The notes under the pieces were generated by a model. The model saw nothing but the letters and a program-made list of their open reading frames with translations, did not search any database and was not told the DNA's origin. Shown here piece after piece: positions 7,998 to 15,612 of a stretch of 64,000 nucleotides of DNA (the first letter of the stretch is position 1; each line of letters begins with the position of its first letter). Location of the stretch: positions 2,733,501-2,797,500 of the forward strand of contig NZ_CP005188.1 in assembly GCF_001563285.1 (NCBI RefSeq). The letters run 5' to 3'. The position numbers and the translations under genes were made by a program. The DNA is from Sphingobium sp. MI1205 (GTDB lineage Bacteria; Pseudomonadota; Alphaproteobacteria; Sphingomonadales; Sphingomonadaceae).

Positions 7998-9197
7998 ATG
8001 ACAGAGACGGATGCCTCCCGGCAAGCGAACATGTTCGCGGCCATGAAGCGCGGCGCGCGCATGATATTCGCGGCCAGCGCATTGCTGGTCGCTGCCTGTC
8101 AGTCGGTCGTTCCACGGGGCGCGGGCCCTGCACCTGTCGATCCCGCACCCAGCGGTCCCGATGTGACCCAAGGACTGCCCACCGACACGATGCGCCATCG
8201 CGTGGCGCTGCTGGTGCCATTGAGCGGTCCCAACGCTGGCGTGGGTCAGTCGATCGCCAATGCGACCACGCTGGCGCTGCTGGATACCAAGGCGGATCGG
8301 GTACGGATCACCACCTATGACACCGGCATGGGCGCGGCGGCGGCCGTCAACAAGGCCCTGGCCGAAGGCAACCGGCTGATCCTTGGCCCTTTATTGGCCG
8401 AAGATGCGCGGATCATCGGCCCGATCGCGGCGCGTGCCAACGTGCCGGTCATCAGCTTTTCCAACGATGTCAGCGTTGCCGGGAACGGCGTCTACATCAT
8501 GGGCTACAATCCCAACCAGTCGATCGATCGGGTCGTCGAATTCGCAAAAGCCAAGGGACTTTCGAAATTCGCGGCGTTGATACCCAAGGGCACCTATGGC
8601 GAGCGGTCGGGCACGTCCCTGCTCCGGGCGGTAGAGGCAGAAGGCGGGACGGTCGTGTCTATGCAGACATTCGACCGGACGCCTGCGTCCATGACGGCCG
8701 CGGTCAAGAAATTGCAGGCGTCGTCCAGCTATGACGCGCTGCTGATCGCAGACAGCGGCCGGGTCGCTATGCAGCTGGCCCCGATCGTGCGAAAAAATGG
8801 CGGGGCCACCGCACGCCTGCTGGGGACGGAATTGTGGAATACGGACAGGGGGCTGGCATCCGTCCCGGCACTGCGCGGCGCGTGGTTCGCCACTGTTTCC
8901 GACGGACTCTATGGCCAGCTGGCGAACAAATATCGCGCACGCTATGGCAGCGCACCGTTCCGCCTGTCGGCACTGGGCTATGACGCCGTGCTGTTGACCG
9001 TGCGGATCGCGCGCGACTGGAAGCCTGGGACGACTTTCCCGGCCGCCAGGCTCCGCGATTCGGGCGGCTTTTCCGGCATCGACGGCGCATTCCGCTTCGG
9101 CCGGAATGGCGTGGCGGAACGCGCGCTGGAAGTATCGGAAATCAGCACGGGCACCTATACGGTAGTGGCAGCCGCTCCCAAGGCTTTTGGGGAGTAA
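7998..9197 (+). CDS. LpoA-like penicillin-binding protein activator lipoprotein
   Basis: A 399-residue lipoprotein with a type I periplasmic-binding fold (Peripla_BP_6). The signal peptide ends in a lipobox at LLVAAC (Cys about 34). Then follow VALLVPLSGPNAGVGQSIANATTLAL, LAEGNRLILGPLLAEDARIIGPIA and FSNDVSVAGNGVYIMGYNPNQSIDRVV. This matches the C-terminal domain of LpoA, the activator of PBP1a, without the N-terminal TPR half of the enterobacterial protein. It is divergent from rsmI, the same gene neighbour as in E. coli (yraL-yraM). An ATG 15 codons downstream is possible, but the chosen one has an AAGGA ribosome site. It could instead be a generic amino-acid ABC receptor, but no transporter genes adjoin it. 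Confidence 0.82.
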   Translation: MTETDASRQANMFAAMKRGARMIFAASALLVAACQSVVPRGAGPAPVDPAPSGPDVTQGLPTDTMRHRVALLVPLSGPNAGVGQSIANATTLALLDTKADRVRITTYDTGMGAAAAVNKALAEGNRLILGPLLAEDARIIGPIAARANVPVISFSNDVSVAGNGVYIMGYNPNQSIDRVVEFAKAKGLSKFAALIPKGTYGERSGTSLLRAVEAEGGTVVSMQTFDRTPASMTAAVKKLQASSSYDALLIADSGRVAMQLAPIVRKNGGATARLLGTELWNTDRGLASVPALRGAWFATVSDGLYGQLANKYRARYGSAPFRLSALGYDAVLLTVRIARDWKPGTTFPAARLRDSGGFSGIDGAFRFGRNGVAERALEVSEISTGTYTVVAAAPKAFGE

Positions 9198-9211
9198 TAA
9201 ACTCTCCCTGT

Positions 9212-9991
9212 TTAGCCTCTGATTCGCCCCGTCGGCAGGATCAGAGGCCATTCGCCATCAGGCTCGATGCAAGCCGATATGCCGTAGACCTCAGCAAGGC
9301 TTTGTTCGGTCAGCACCGCCATCGGCTTGCCATCAGCGACCAGCCTGCCCTTGTCCATCAGCAGCAACCGGTCGCAATAGCGCGCCGCCATGCCCAGGTC
9401 GTGCAGCACAGTCACCACCAACGACCCGGCGCTCGCTTCGGCCTTGAGCAAGTCCATCACATCAAGCTGATGCCCCGGATCCAGCGCGGCGAGCGGTTCG
9501 TCGGCGATCAGCGCGGGAGCGCCCACCGCCAGCGCGCGGGCCAGCAGGACGCGGGCGCGCTCGCCACCCGACAGTTCCGTCGCGATTCGGCCCTTCAAAT
9601 GCAGAACATCGGCGCGGGTGAGCGCGGCATCGACAATGGCCTCATCCTGATCTGACAGGTGGGACAGTGGCCCCAGATGCGGCATCCGGCCGAGCGCCAC
9701 CAGCCGTTCCACCAATAACGGCCAATGCAGCGTCTGGCCCTGCGGCAGATAGGCTACCCGACGCGCCACATCCTTGCGACTGAGGCTGGCGATCGGACTC
9801 TCATCAATCCAGACCTCGCCGCTTTTCGCACGGACAAGGCCCAGCAGGGCACGGATCAGCGTCGATTTGCCCGCGCCATTGGGACCGATGATGCCGACCA
9901 GCTGGCCCGGCTCCAGCGTCATGGTAACGGCGGTTACGGCGGCATGACGCCCAAGGCGGACGGACAGGCTTTCGGCCCGGATGGTCACCAT
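9212..9991 (-). CDS. btuD: ABC transporter ATP-binding protein, vitamin B12/iron type
   Basis: A 259-residue ATPase of the FecE/BtuD group. Walker A GPNGAGKST at about 36-44, Q-loop YLPQGQTLHW, signature LSGGERARVLLARAL, Walker B ALIADEPLAALD and switch histidine in VVTVLHDLGMA. Its 5' end overlaps the permease gene by 7 nt, so it is coupled to btuC. With the neighbouring BtuF-like binding protein and a riboswitch-controlled BtuB receptor, the substrate is most likely cobalamin rather than ferric siderophore. This is inference from context. Confidence 0.85.
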   Translation of the reverse strand: MVTIRAESLSVRLGRHAAVTAVTMTLEPGQLVGIIGPNGAGKSTLIRALLGLVRAKSGEVWIDESPIASLSRKDVARRVAYLPQGQTLHWPLLVERLVALGRMPHLGPLSHLSDQDEAIVDAALTRADVLHLKGRIATELSGGERARVLLARALAVGAPALIADEPLAALDPGHQLDVMDLLKAEASAGSLVVTVLHDLGMAARYCDRLLLMDKGRLVADGKPMAVLTEQSLAEVYGISACIEPDGEWPLILPTGRIRG

Positions 9992-10980
9992 AGCCGCCGC
10001 TCCCGCATCAGGTGGACCAGAAAGACCGGCACGCCAAGCAACGCGGTGAGCACGCCGAGCTTCAATTCGCTGCTGGTCGGGATCAGCCGGACACCAATGT
10101 CGGCGAAGGTGAGCAGCGCCGCCCCCCCGAGCAGCGAAGGGAGCAGGATCGCCGAAGGCGAACGGTCGGTCAGCGGACGAACCAGATGCGGCACGATCAG
10201 GCCGACGAAACCGATCGCGCCGGAAACCGCAACCGCCCCACCCACGCCGATGGCGACGCCCAGCATGATGCGCAGCCGCGCCTTGCCAAGGTCAGCGCCC
10301 AGCGCCTGCGCGCCCTCCTCGCCCAGCGTCAGCGCATCGAGCGTGCGGCCATCGGCGAACAGGAGCGCGCCACCGATGAGGACGCAGGGCAGCGCGATCC
10401 AAACATGGGCATAGCTGCGGTTTTCAAGGCTGCCCATCAACCAGCTCATAATCTCCATCGCCGCGAACGGGTTAGGTGAGAGGTTGAGCGACAGGCTGAT
10501 ACCAGCCCCCGCCAGCGTGGCGACGGCGATACCCGCGAGGATCAGCGTCAGCGGGCTTTCAGATGGCCCCGCGAGCAGGAAAAGCGCGGTGATCGCCATC
10601 AGGCTGGTGGCGATTGCCATGATAGGCAATATGGCCGGGTGCATCTGCGCCAGACCGAAATATATGGCGCAGACAGCGCCCAGCGCGGCGGCATTGGATG
10701 CACCAAGGACCGAGGGCTCGGCCAGCGGGTTGCGCAGATAACCCTGCAGGGCGGCCCCAGCCAGCCCGAGCATCGCGCCGACGATGACGCCCAGCAGCAT
10801 ACGCGGCATGCGCAGATCGACAAGAATCGCGCGAGCAACCTCGTCGCCGCCGCCCGTGAGGACCGCAAAAATGCGCGTGGCGCTGAGCGGAACCGCGCCT
10901 AGCGTGATCGATCCCAGCGCGGCGAAAATGGTCAGTGCGGCCAGAATAGGGATCAGCATCGGGTGACGGTGCAGGCTCAT
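9985..10980 (-). CDS. btuC: FecCD-family permease, vitamin B12 uptake (BtuC-like)
   Basis: A 331-residue multi-spanning permease of the FecCD family with about ten hydrophobic segments. Family landmarks are VDLRMPRMLLGVIVGAMLGLAGAALQGYLRNPLAEPSVLGAS near residues 50-95 and the cytoplasmic GxxG region GFVGLIVPHLVRPLTDRSPSAILL near the C terminus, which contacts the ATPase. It lies immediately upstream of btuD and is divergent from btuF, with about 38 bp between start codons. Confidence 0.88.
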   Translation of the reverse strand: MSLHRHPMLIPILAALTIFAALGSITLGAVPLSATRIFAVLTGGGDEVARAILVDLRMPRMLLGVIVGAMLGLAGAALQGYLRNPLAEPSVLGASNAAALGAVCAIYFGLAQMHPAILPIMAIATSLMAITALFLLAGPSESPLTLILAGIAVATLAGAGISLSLNLSPNPFAAMEIMSWLMGSLENRSYAHVWIALPCVLIGGALLFADGRTLDALTLGEEGAQALGADLGKARLRIMLGVAIGVGGAVAVSGAIGFVGLIVPHLVRPLTDRSPSAILLPSLLGGAALLTFADIGVRLIPTSSELKLGVLTALLGVPVFLVHLMRERRLW

Positions 10981-11018
10981 GGCTTGCGTCCCGGCTGTTG
11001 CTTGATAAGGCCCGTTTC

Positions 11019-11864
11019 ATGCGCGGAAAAATGGTGATCGCGGCGCTCTGTGCGCTTGGCTTGACGGGAGCGGCATCCCCCGCTCCCCGGCGAATCGTGT
11101 CGCTCAACACCTGCGCCGATCAATATGTGCTGGCGCTCGCCGATCCCGAACAGATCGCGGCGCTCAGTCCCTATGGACATGATCCGGAACTGTCGGCCGC
11201 CGTGGCGCGGGCACGCAAGTTTCGCGTCCTTCGGCGTCCCGCGGAGGAAGTGCTGGCGATCCGGCCCGACCTGTTGATCGGCTTTCCCGATGGCGCTGGC
11301 GGCGTCGTAGGTGCGCCGTCGGGGCAATGGCGCAGGCTGGGCCTGCCGAGCGCGGACAGTTTCGCGACCATACGGGCGCAAATCCGCGAGGTGGCGACCG
11401 CCGTGGGTCATCCCGAGCGCGGCGAAACCCTTATCCGCGCCATGGAGCGCGACCTTGCCGCCCTGCCCCCCGTCCCGCGCGGCGGCGTGGCTGCCTATTA
11501 CCAGCGGCGCGGGTACATGACCGGTACGGGCACGCTGGTCGATGAGTTGATCCGCCGCGCCGGGCTGACCAATCTTGCCGCCAGGCTGGGCAAGCCAGCG
11601 CTGGCCCAGGTGCCGCTGGAGCAGATGATCGCGGCCAGACCAGACTGGCTGATCGTGGAAAGCGGCAGCGAGAAGATCGTCGATCAAGGGACGGAGATGC
11701 TGCACCATCCCGCCCTGCGCTCGATCCCACGCATCCGCCTGCCGCAGGCGTGGACGGTGTGCGGCGGGCCTGCCTATGTGAAGGCGGCACGCAGCATCGT
11801 GGCGCAGCTTCGCGACGCCAGGCACAGGGCCAAGGCGCAGGTCAACGCTACGCCCGGACGCTGA
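11019..11864 (+). CDS. btuF: Periplasmic cobalamin-binding protein (BtuF-like)
   Basis: A 281-residue periplasmic binding protein of the helical-backbone type (Peripla_BP_2). It has a signal peptide (MVIAALCALGLTGAASPAP), then RIVSLNTCADQYVLALADPEQIAALSPYG, which matches the N-terminal strand of BtuF-type B12 receptors, and EVLAIRPDLLIG. Start set at the ATG with an AAGG ribosome site about 9 nt upstream; a TTG seven codons earlier is in frame but lacks such a site. It is divergent from btuC and ends about 36 bp from the convergent btuB end, so it is not behind the btuB riboswitch. Confidence 0.85.
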   Translation: MRGKMVIAALCALGLTGAASPAPRRIVSLNTCADQYVLALADPEQIAALSPYGHDPELSAAVARARKFRVLRRPAEEVLAIRPDLLIGFPDGAGGVVGAPSGQWRRLGLPSADSFATIRAQIREVATAVGHPERGETLIRAMERDLAALPPVPRGGVAAYYQRRGYMTGTGTLVDELIRRAGLTNLAARLGKPALAQVPLEQMIAARPDWLIVESGSEKIVDQGTEMLHHPALRSIPRIRLPQAWTVCGGPAYVKAARSIVAQLRDARHRAKAQVNATPGR

Positions 11865-11900
11865 GGGGCAAAGGCTCACGCCCGCCCCTCTCGCCAGACT

Positions 11901-13739
11901 TTAGAAACGAACACGCACGCCGCCATAGGCCGAACGCCCATAAGTGTTGTAACCATAGACGGTCGCGTATTCCTCATCGAACAGATTGTCGATGCGGCCA
12001 TAGATTTCGAGACTGCCGGTAATGGGCAAGGATGCGCGCACGCCCAGCAGCGCATAGCCATCAAGTGACTGCGTGTTGGCGGCGTCGTTGAAGCTGTCGC
12101 CCACCATCGTCAGGGTCGCTCCGGCTGACAGGCCAAAAGTCCATATGTAGTCAGCCGAAACGCTGACAGCGTCCTTGGCGCGGCGGGGCAGCAGCTTTCC
12201 TTCGTTGATGCCGCCTTCGGAGCGATCCACCGCATCGACATAGCTGTATGCTGCGGTGACCGTAAGCGCATCGACCGGCTTCAGCGTCACGGCCGCCTCG
12301 ATACCCTCGGCGCGGGTGCGGGTGAGGTTGATATATTGCCCGAACGGCGGGATGACGCCGTCGAAATAGATCTGGTCGCGCGTGTCGCGGCGGAAAGCGG
12401 TGACGGAAAACAACGCGCGCCCTCCGTCCAGGCTCTGGTCAAAGCCGATATCATAGCTCTTCGACCTTTCAGGCTGCAAAGCGGGGTTGCCGTTGAAGCC
12501 ATCGTAAAGCTGATAGAGCGAGGGAGCCTTGAAACCCTCGCCGTAGCTGGCGCGGATATTGGTCGCGCCGTCATTGGGGGTGTAGTTGGCGTTCGCGCCT
12601 AAGGTGGTCGCGCCGCCAAACTGGCTATGGTCATCATGACGCACGCCGCCAGTCAGCGACAGCCCGATAAAGGGCTTGACGACGGCAAGGGCGAAGACGC
12701 TGTCGATGTTCGCCTTCGCGCCTCCCGATCCAAAGCCGTAAAAGTCGTAATCCGGGCTCTCATGCTCATAGCCGAACACCAGCTTCGCCTGATCGAAGGG
12801 CTGGTAGACGCCTTCATACTCGAAACGCAGATTGGTGCCCGAATAACCATAGTCCCCGAAGGACGAGAAATAGTCGCGGTCGTTGCGGAACCAGGTGACC
12901 GCCGCCCTCTGCGTCAGCTTGCCGTCAAGCAGGGCAAGGTTAAGGCCCGCATAGCCGATATATTGGTTCAGCTTGCTGCTGTCCGTGGACTCCATCGGCT
13001 CGGCGAAGAAAATATCGGTGTCGAGGTCGGCGTGGATATAATAGCCGCGCAGGTCGAGGCTCAGATTATCGGCCAAGCTAAACTTCAGCTTGGCGTGGGC
13101 GGCGATATTTTCATAGCCATCCTTTTCCGTGCCACCCTGCGCAGCCGAAATGCCGTCGGTGCGGAACCATACGGCCCCCGCGCTTCCCGACACGATGCCG
13201 CTACTGCCCGAAACGTCCGCCTTTGCATTCACCGTATCGGCATAGCCGTAATCCACCGAGGCGGACCCGCCAAAGCCATCGCCTGGTTCTCCGGTCATGA
13301 TGTTGACGACGCCGCCGATTGCCTGGCTGCCATAAACGACCGAGTTGGAACCCCGCAGTATCTCGATCCGCCGGATATTGCCCGTCAGCAGATTGCCGAA
13401 ATCATAAGCGTCGCCAATGCCGCTGGGATCGTTGATCTTGACGCCATCCAACAGCACCAGCGTCTGCGTCGTTTCAGCGCCCCGGATTGAAATGCCGGTC
13501 ACTCCGCCAACAGCATCAGCGCGATTGAAGCGAATGCCGGGCGTGGTCGCGATCAGGTCCGCCACGCTGACATTCTGGCGCGTCTCGATGGTCTGCGCAT
13601 CAATGACGGAAACCGCCTGACCGACTTCATCCCGCGGCTGTTCAATGCCAAGCGCGGTGACCACGATGCTGTCCGACTGTTCCGCGAGTGCGGGCGTGGC
13701 AGCCAGCAGCGCCACGAGCGATATTCCGATTTTCAACAT
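11901..13739 (-). CDS. btuB: TonB-dependent vitamin B12 receptor BtuB
   Basis: A 612-residue outer-membrane beta-barrel receptor. Signal peptide about residues 1-20 (LVALLAATPALA). TonB box region SDSIVVTALG, then a plug domain with TPGIRFNRADAVGGVTGISIRGAETTQTLVLLDGVKINDPSG and GGVVNIMTGE. The barrel ends in GRSAYGGVRVRF with terminal Phe, as needed for outer-membrane assembly. Length equals that of BtuB from enterobacteria. The assignment to cobalamin rests on the cobalamin riboswitch 186 nt upstream on the same strand and on the neighbouring BtuFCD set. Confidence 0.93.
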   Translation of the reverse strand: MLKIGISLVALLAATPALAEQSDSIVVTALGIEQPRDEVGQAVSVIDAQTIETRQNVSVADLIATTPGIRFNRADAVGGVTGISIRGAETTQTLVLLDGVKINDPSGIGDAYDFGNLLTGNIRRIEILRGSNSVVYGSQAIGGVVNIMTGEPGDGFGGSASVDYGYADTVNAKADVSGSSGIVSGSAGAVWFRTDGISAAQGGTEKDGYENIAAHAKLKFSLADNLSLDLRGYYIHADLDTDIFFAEPMESTDSSKLNQYIGYAGLNLALLDGKLTQRAAVTWFRNDRDYFSSFGDYGYSGTNLRFEYEGVYQPFDQAKLVFGYEHESPDYDFYGFGSGGAKANIDSVFALAVVKPFIGLSLTGGVRHDDHSQFGGATTLGANANYTPNDGATNIRASYGEGFKAPSLYQLYDGFNGNPALQPERSKSYDIGFDQSLDGGRALFSVTAFRRDTRDQIYFDGVIPPFGQYINLTRTRAEGIEAAVTLKPVDALTVTAAYSYVDAVDRSEGGINEGKLLPRRAKDAVSVSADYIWTFGLSAGATLTMVGDSFNDAANTQSLDGYALLGVRASLPITGSLEIYGRIDNLFDEEYATVYGYNTYGRSAYGGVRVRF

Positions 13740-13924
13740 TATATTGTCTTCCCTGAGCGTCACGCGACTTCAGGCAGGAGCATCCGCGCAAACGGTCGGC
13801 ATGCGGGAAGGACAGACGCCAGTGTCCCGCCCCGCGCACCGATGCGGCTCCCGCCGCTGCGTCGCTCAGACGGAAAACACCGTGCCCGGGCCGATCCCTG
13901 GGCCCAAGGCAAGAGCGACCATGC

Positions 13925-14134
13925 GCCGGCAGGTCTCCTGGCTCGCGGGTCAAGGCAGCGATGCACAAGCCTTCCCGGGCTGACGCCCAGTGGCTGGTCC
14001 CTTCGCCTTCCCCTTTCGAAAGCGCAGGTCCCCCGTGCATCGCGCTCGCCGCTTACAGTTGCAGGGACAGCCGCGGAGTTGGATGGGCAAGCCATCCGCA
14101 CCGCATTCCCTTTCAAGCCCAAATGGGCACCGGC
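13925..14134 (-). promoter_or_regulatory. Cobalamin riboswitch upstream of btuB
   Basis: Reading the minus strand from 14134 to 13925, the conserved elements of the AdoCbl riboswitch appear in order: GGTGCCC near the 5' end, AAAGGGAATGCGGTG, the core CTGCAACTGTAAGCGG, then AGCCACTGG, GGGAAGGC and the B12-box region GCGAGCCAGGAGACCTGCC closing the element. The aptamer is followed by about 185 nt of leader before the btuB ATG. It should repress btuB when adenosylcobalamin is abundant. It is transcribed away from mobA, which starts 82 bp beyond it on the other strand. This region accounts for the otherwise gene-free stretch 13740-14215. Confidence 0.95.
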
Positions 14135-14215
14135 GCGATCTTCTTCATGTCAACGGTTGCCCGCTCACGCGGCGCGCCATAGGGGAAAGACAGGGTTCTG
14201 CCAAGGAGTGGTTGG

Positions 14216-14749
14216 ATGCGATTGCTGGGCGCAGTGCTTGCCGGAGGACGATCCAGCCGGTTCGGAAGCGACAAGGCGGCGGCCCTTCTGCCAGACGGGC
14301 GCACGCTGCTGGATCATGCCGTGGCGGCGATAACTCCGCACGTGGAAGCTGTCGTCGTCTGCGGGCGGGATATCGAAGGCATGACATGCCTTGCCGACCG
14401 GCCAGCGCCTGACATGGGGCCACTGGGCGGGCTGAACGCGGCGCTGCATCATGCGGCCGAACAGGGGTTTGACGCGGTGCTGACCACCGGGTGCGACATG
14501 CCGGTCTATCCGGTGGCACTGGCCGAAGCGCTGGTCGGCGATTGTGCGGCGGTGCTCAAGGGTCAGCAACTGGCGGGCTTCTGGCCTGCATCCCTCGCAG
14601 TCGGGATGGACGCACATCTGGCAGAGGACAACAACCGGTCCATATATGGTTGGCTGGACCGGATCGGCGCCCGCATTGTCGATCGGACGGATATTGTGCT
14701 GCCCAATATCAACCGGCAGGAAGATCTGAACAGGTTGGGCAATGTCTGA
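14216..14749 (+). CDS. mobA: Molybdenum cofactor guanylyltransferase MobA
   Basis: A 177-residue MobA that transfers GMP from GTP to molybdopterin, producing the guanine dinucleotide cofactor. Nucleotide-binding loop LAGGRSSRFGSDKAA near residues 7-22, metal-binding TTGCDMPVYP, and the DMGPLGGLNAALHHA segment. The partner enzyme in this window is NasA, a bis-MGD nitrate reductase. Its stop codon lies inside the first arm of a perfect inverted repeat shared with the convergent cobA gene. Confidence 0.92.
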   Translation: MRLLGAVLAGGRSSRFGSDKAAALLPDGRTLLDHAVAAITPHVEAVVVCGRDIEGMTCLADRPAPDMGPLGGLNAALHHAAEQGFDAVLTTGCDMPVYPVALAEALVGDCAAVLKGQQLAGFWPASLAVGMDAHLAEDNNRSIYGWLDRIGARIVDRTDIVLPNINRQEDLNRLGNV

Positions 14750-14805
14750 GCTTGTCGATGCCCCTCACCTTCCTTCCAACTAAGGCAGAGGCATCGACAA
14801 GCTCA
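14747..14805. terminator. Perfect 16-bp inverted repeat between convergent mobA and cobA
   Basis: Arms TGAGCTTGTCGATGCC (14747-14762) and its exact complement GGCATCGACAAGCTCA (14790-14805) are separated by 27 bp. The first arm begins at the mobA TGA. No T-run follows on either strand, so it may be a bidirectional terminator without a classical tail, or a member of the palindromic repeat family carrying the core CTGAGC(T/C)TGTCG that also occurs near 53460-53527 and 60402-60428. Confidence 0.6.
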
Positions 14806-14829
14806 AGGAGAAGACATGGAGGCAGGGCC

Positions 14830-15612
14830 TCAGACCTGAAGGGCGACGCTCGCGGCGACATCCACAGGCATGGCCGTGCCCGCCACGGCTTCACCAATCA
14901 AAAGCAGGGTCGGGTCTTCATCGCTGATGGTCGCCACCAGAAAGGCGAGCGCGGAAAGCTTGCCCCGGATGAGGCGTTCGGTGGGCAGCGAGACGTTGAC
15001 CGCAACCATCACCGGCGTTTCCGGATCGCGGCCAGCAGCGATAAGCTGCCGGCTGATCTCTCCGGCGGCGGCGCGGCCCATATAGATGCCAAGCGTGCCG
15101 CCGGGGCGCGCGAGCGCTTCCCAGTCCAGCTTGAGCGGCTCGCCTGCCTTCAGATGCGCCGTCACCAGCGTCAGCCCGCGCGCGACGCCGCGCAGGGTGA
15201 GCGAGGCGCTGCCGCTCGCAGCAGCAGCACTGGCGGTGGTGATGCCCGGACAGATGCGAAAACGGACGCCGTCCGCGGCCAGATGCTCCATCTCCTCGGC
15301 GGAGCGGCCAAAGATCGATGGATCGCCGCCCTTGAGGCGCACGACACGCTTTCCAGCCTTCGCGGCGGCGAGCAGCAGATCGTTGATGCTTTCCTGCGCC
15401 TTGCTATGGCGGCCAGAACGCTTGCCGACGCTGATGCGTTCAACGCTAGCAGGGATGAGATCAAGGACGCCGGGACCGACGAGCGCGTCATAAAAGACGA
15501 CATCTGCCGCGGCGATCAGCTTTTCGGCCTTGCGGGTGAGAAGGTCGGGATCGCCGGGGCCAGCGCCCACCAGCCAGACCTCACCGGGGGCAATCAGTTC
15601 ATTCTGCTGCAT
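14830..15612 (-). CDS. cobA: Uroporphyrinogen-III C-methyltransferase
   Basis: A 260-residue SUMT that doubly methylates uroporphyrinogen III to precorrin-2 using SAM. Motifs: VWLVGAGPGDPDLLTRKAEKLIAAADVVFYDALV at the N terminus, GKRSGRHSKAQESIN, VVRLKGGDPSIFGRSAEEME and the VTAHLKAG region. The start overlaps the nasA stop by 14 nt, making it the last gene of the nitrate/nitrite operon. Its product feeds siroheme to NirB. A separate CysG-type gene near 33.1-33.9 kb supplies the dehydrogenase/chelatase steps. Confidence 0.94.
   Translation of the reverse strand: MQQNELIAPGEVWLVGAGPGDPDLLTRKAEKLIAAADVVFYDALVGPGVLDLIPASVERISVGKRSGRHSKAQESINDLLLAAAKAGKRVVRLKGGDPSIFGRSAEEMEHLAADGVRFRICPGITTASAAAASGSASLTLRGVARGLTLVTAHLKAGEPLKLDWEALARPGGTLGIYMGRAAAGEISRQLIAAGRDPETPVMVAVNVSLPTERLIRGKLSALAFLVATISDEDPTLLLIGEAVAGTAMPVDVAASVALQV

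Noticed and set aside
10977..11879. 300-codon minus-strand open frame opposite btuF
   Set aside because: The plus-strand protein has a signal peptide and a BtuF-type N terminus; the minus-strand product is Arg/His/Gly-rich with no domain.
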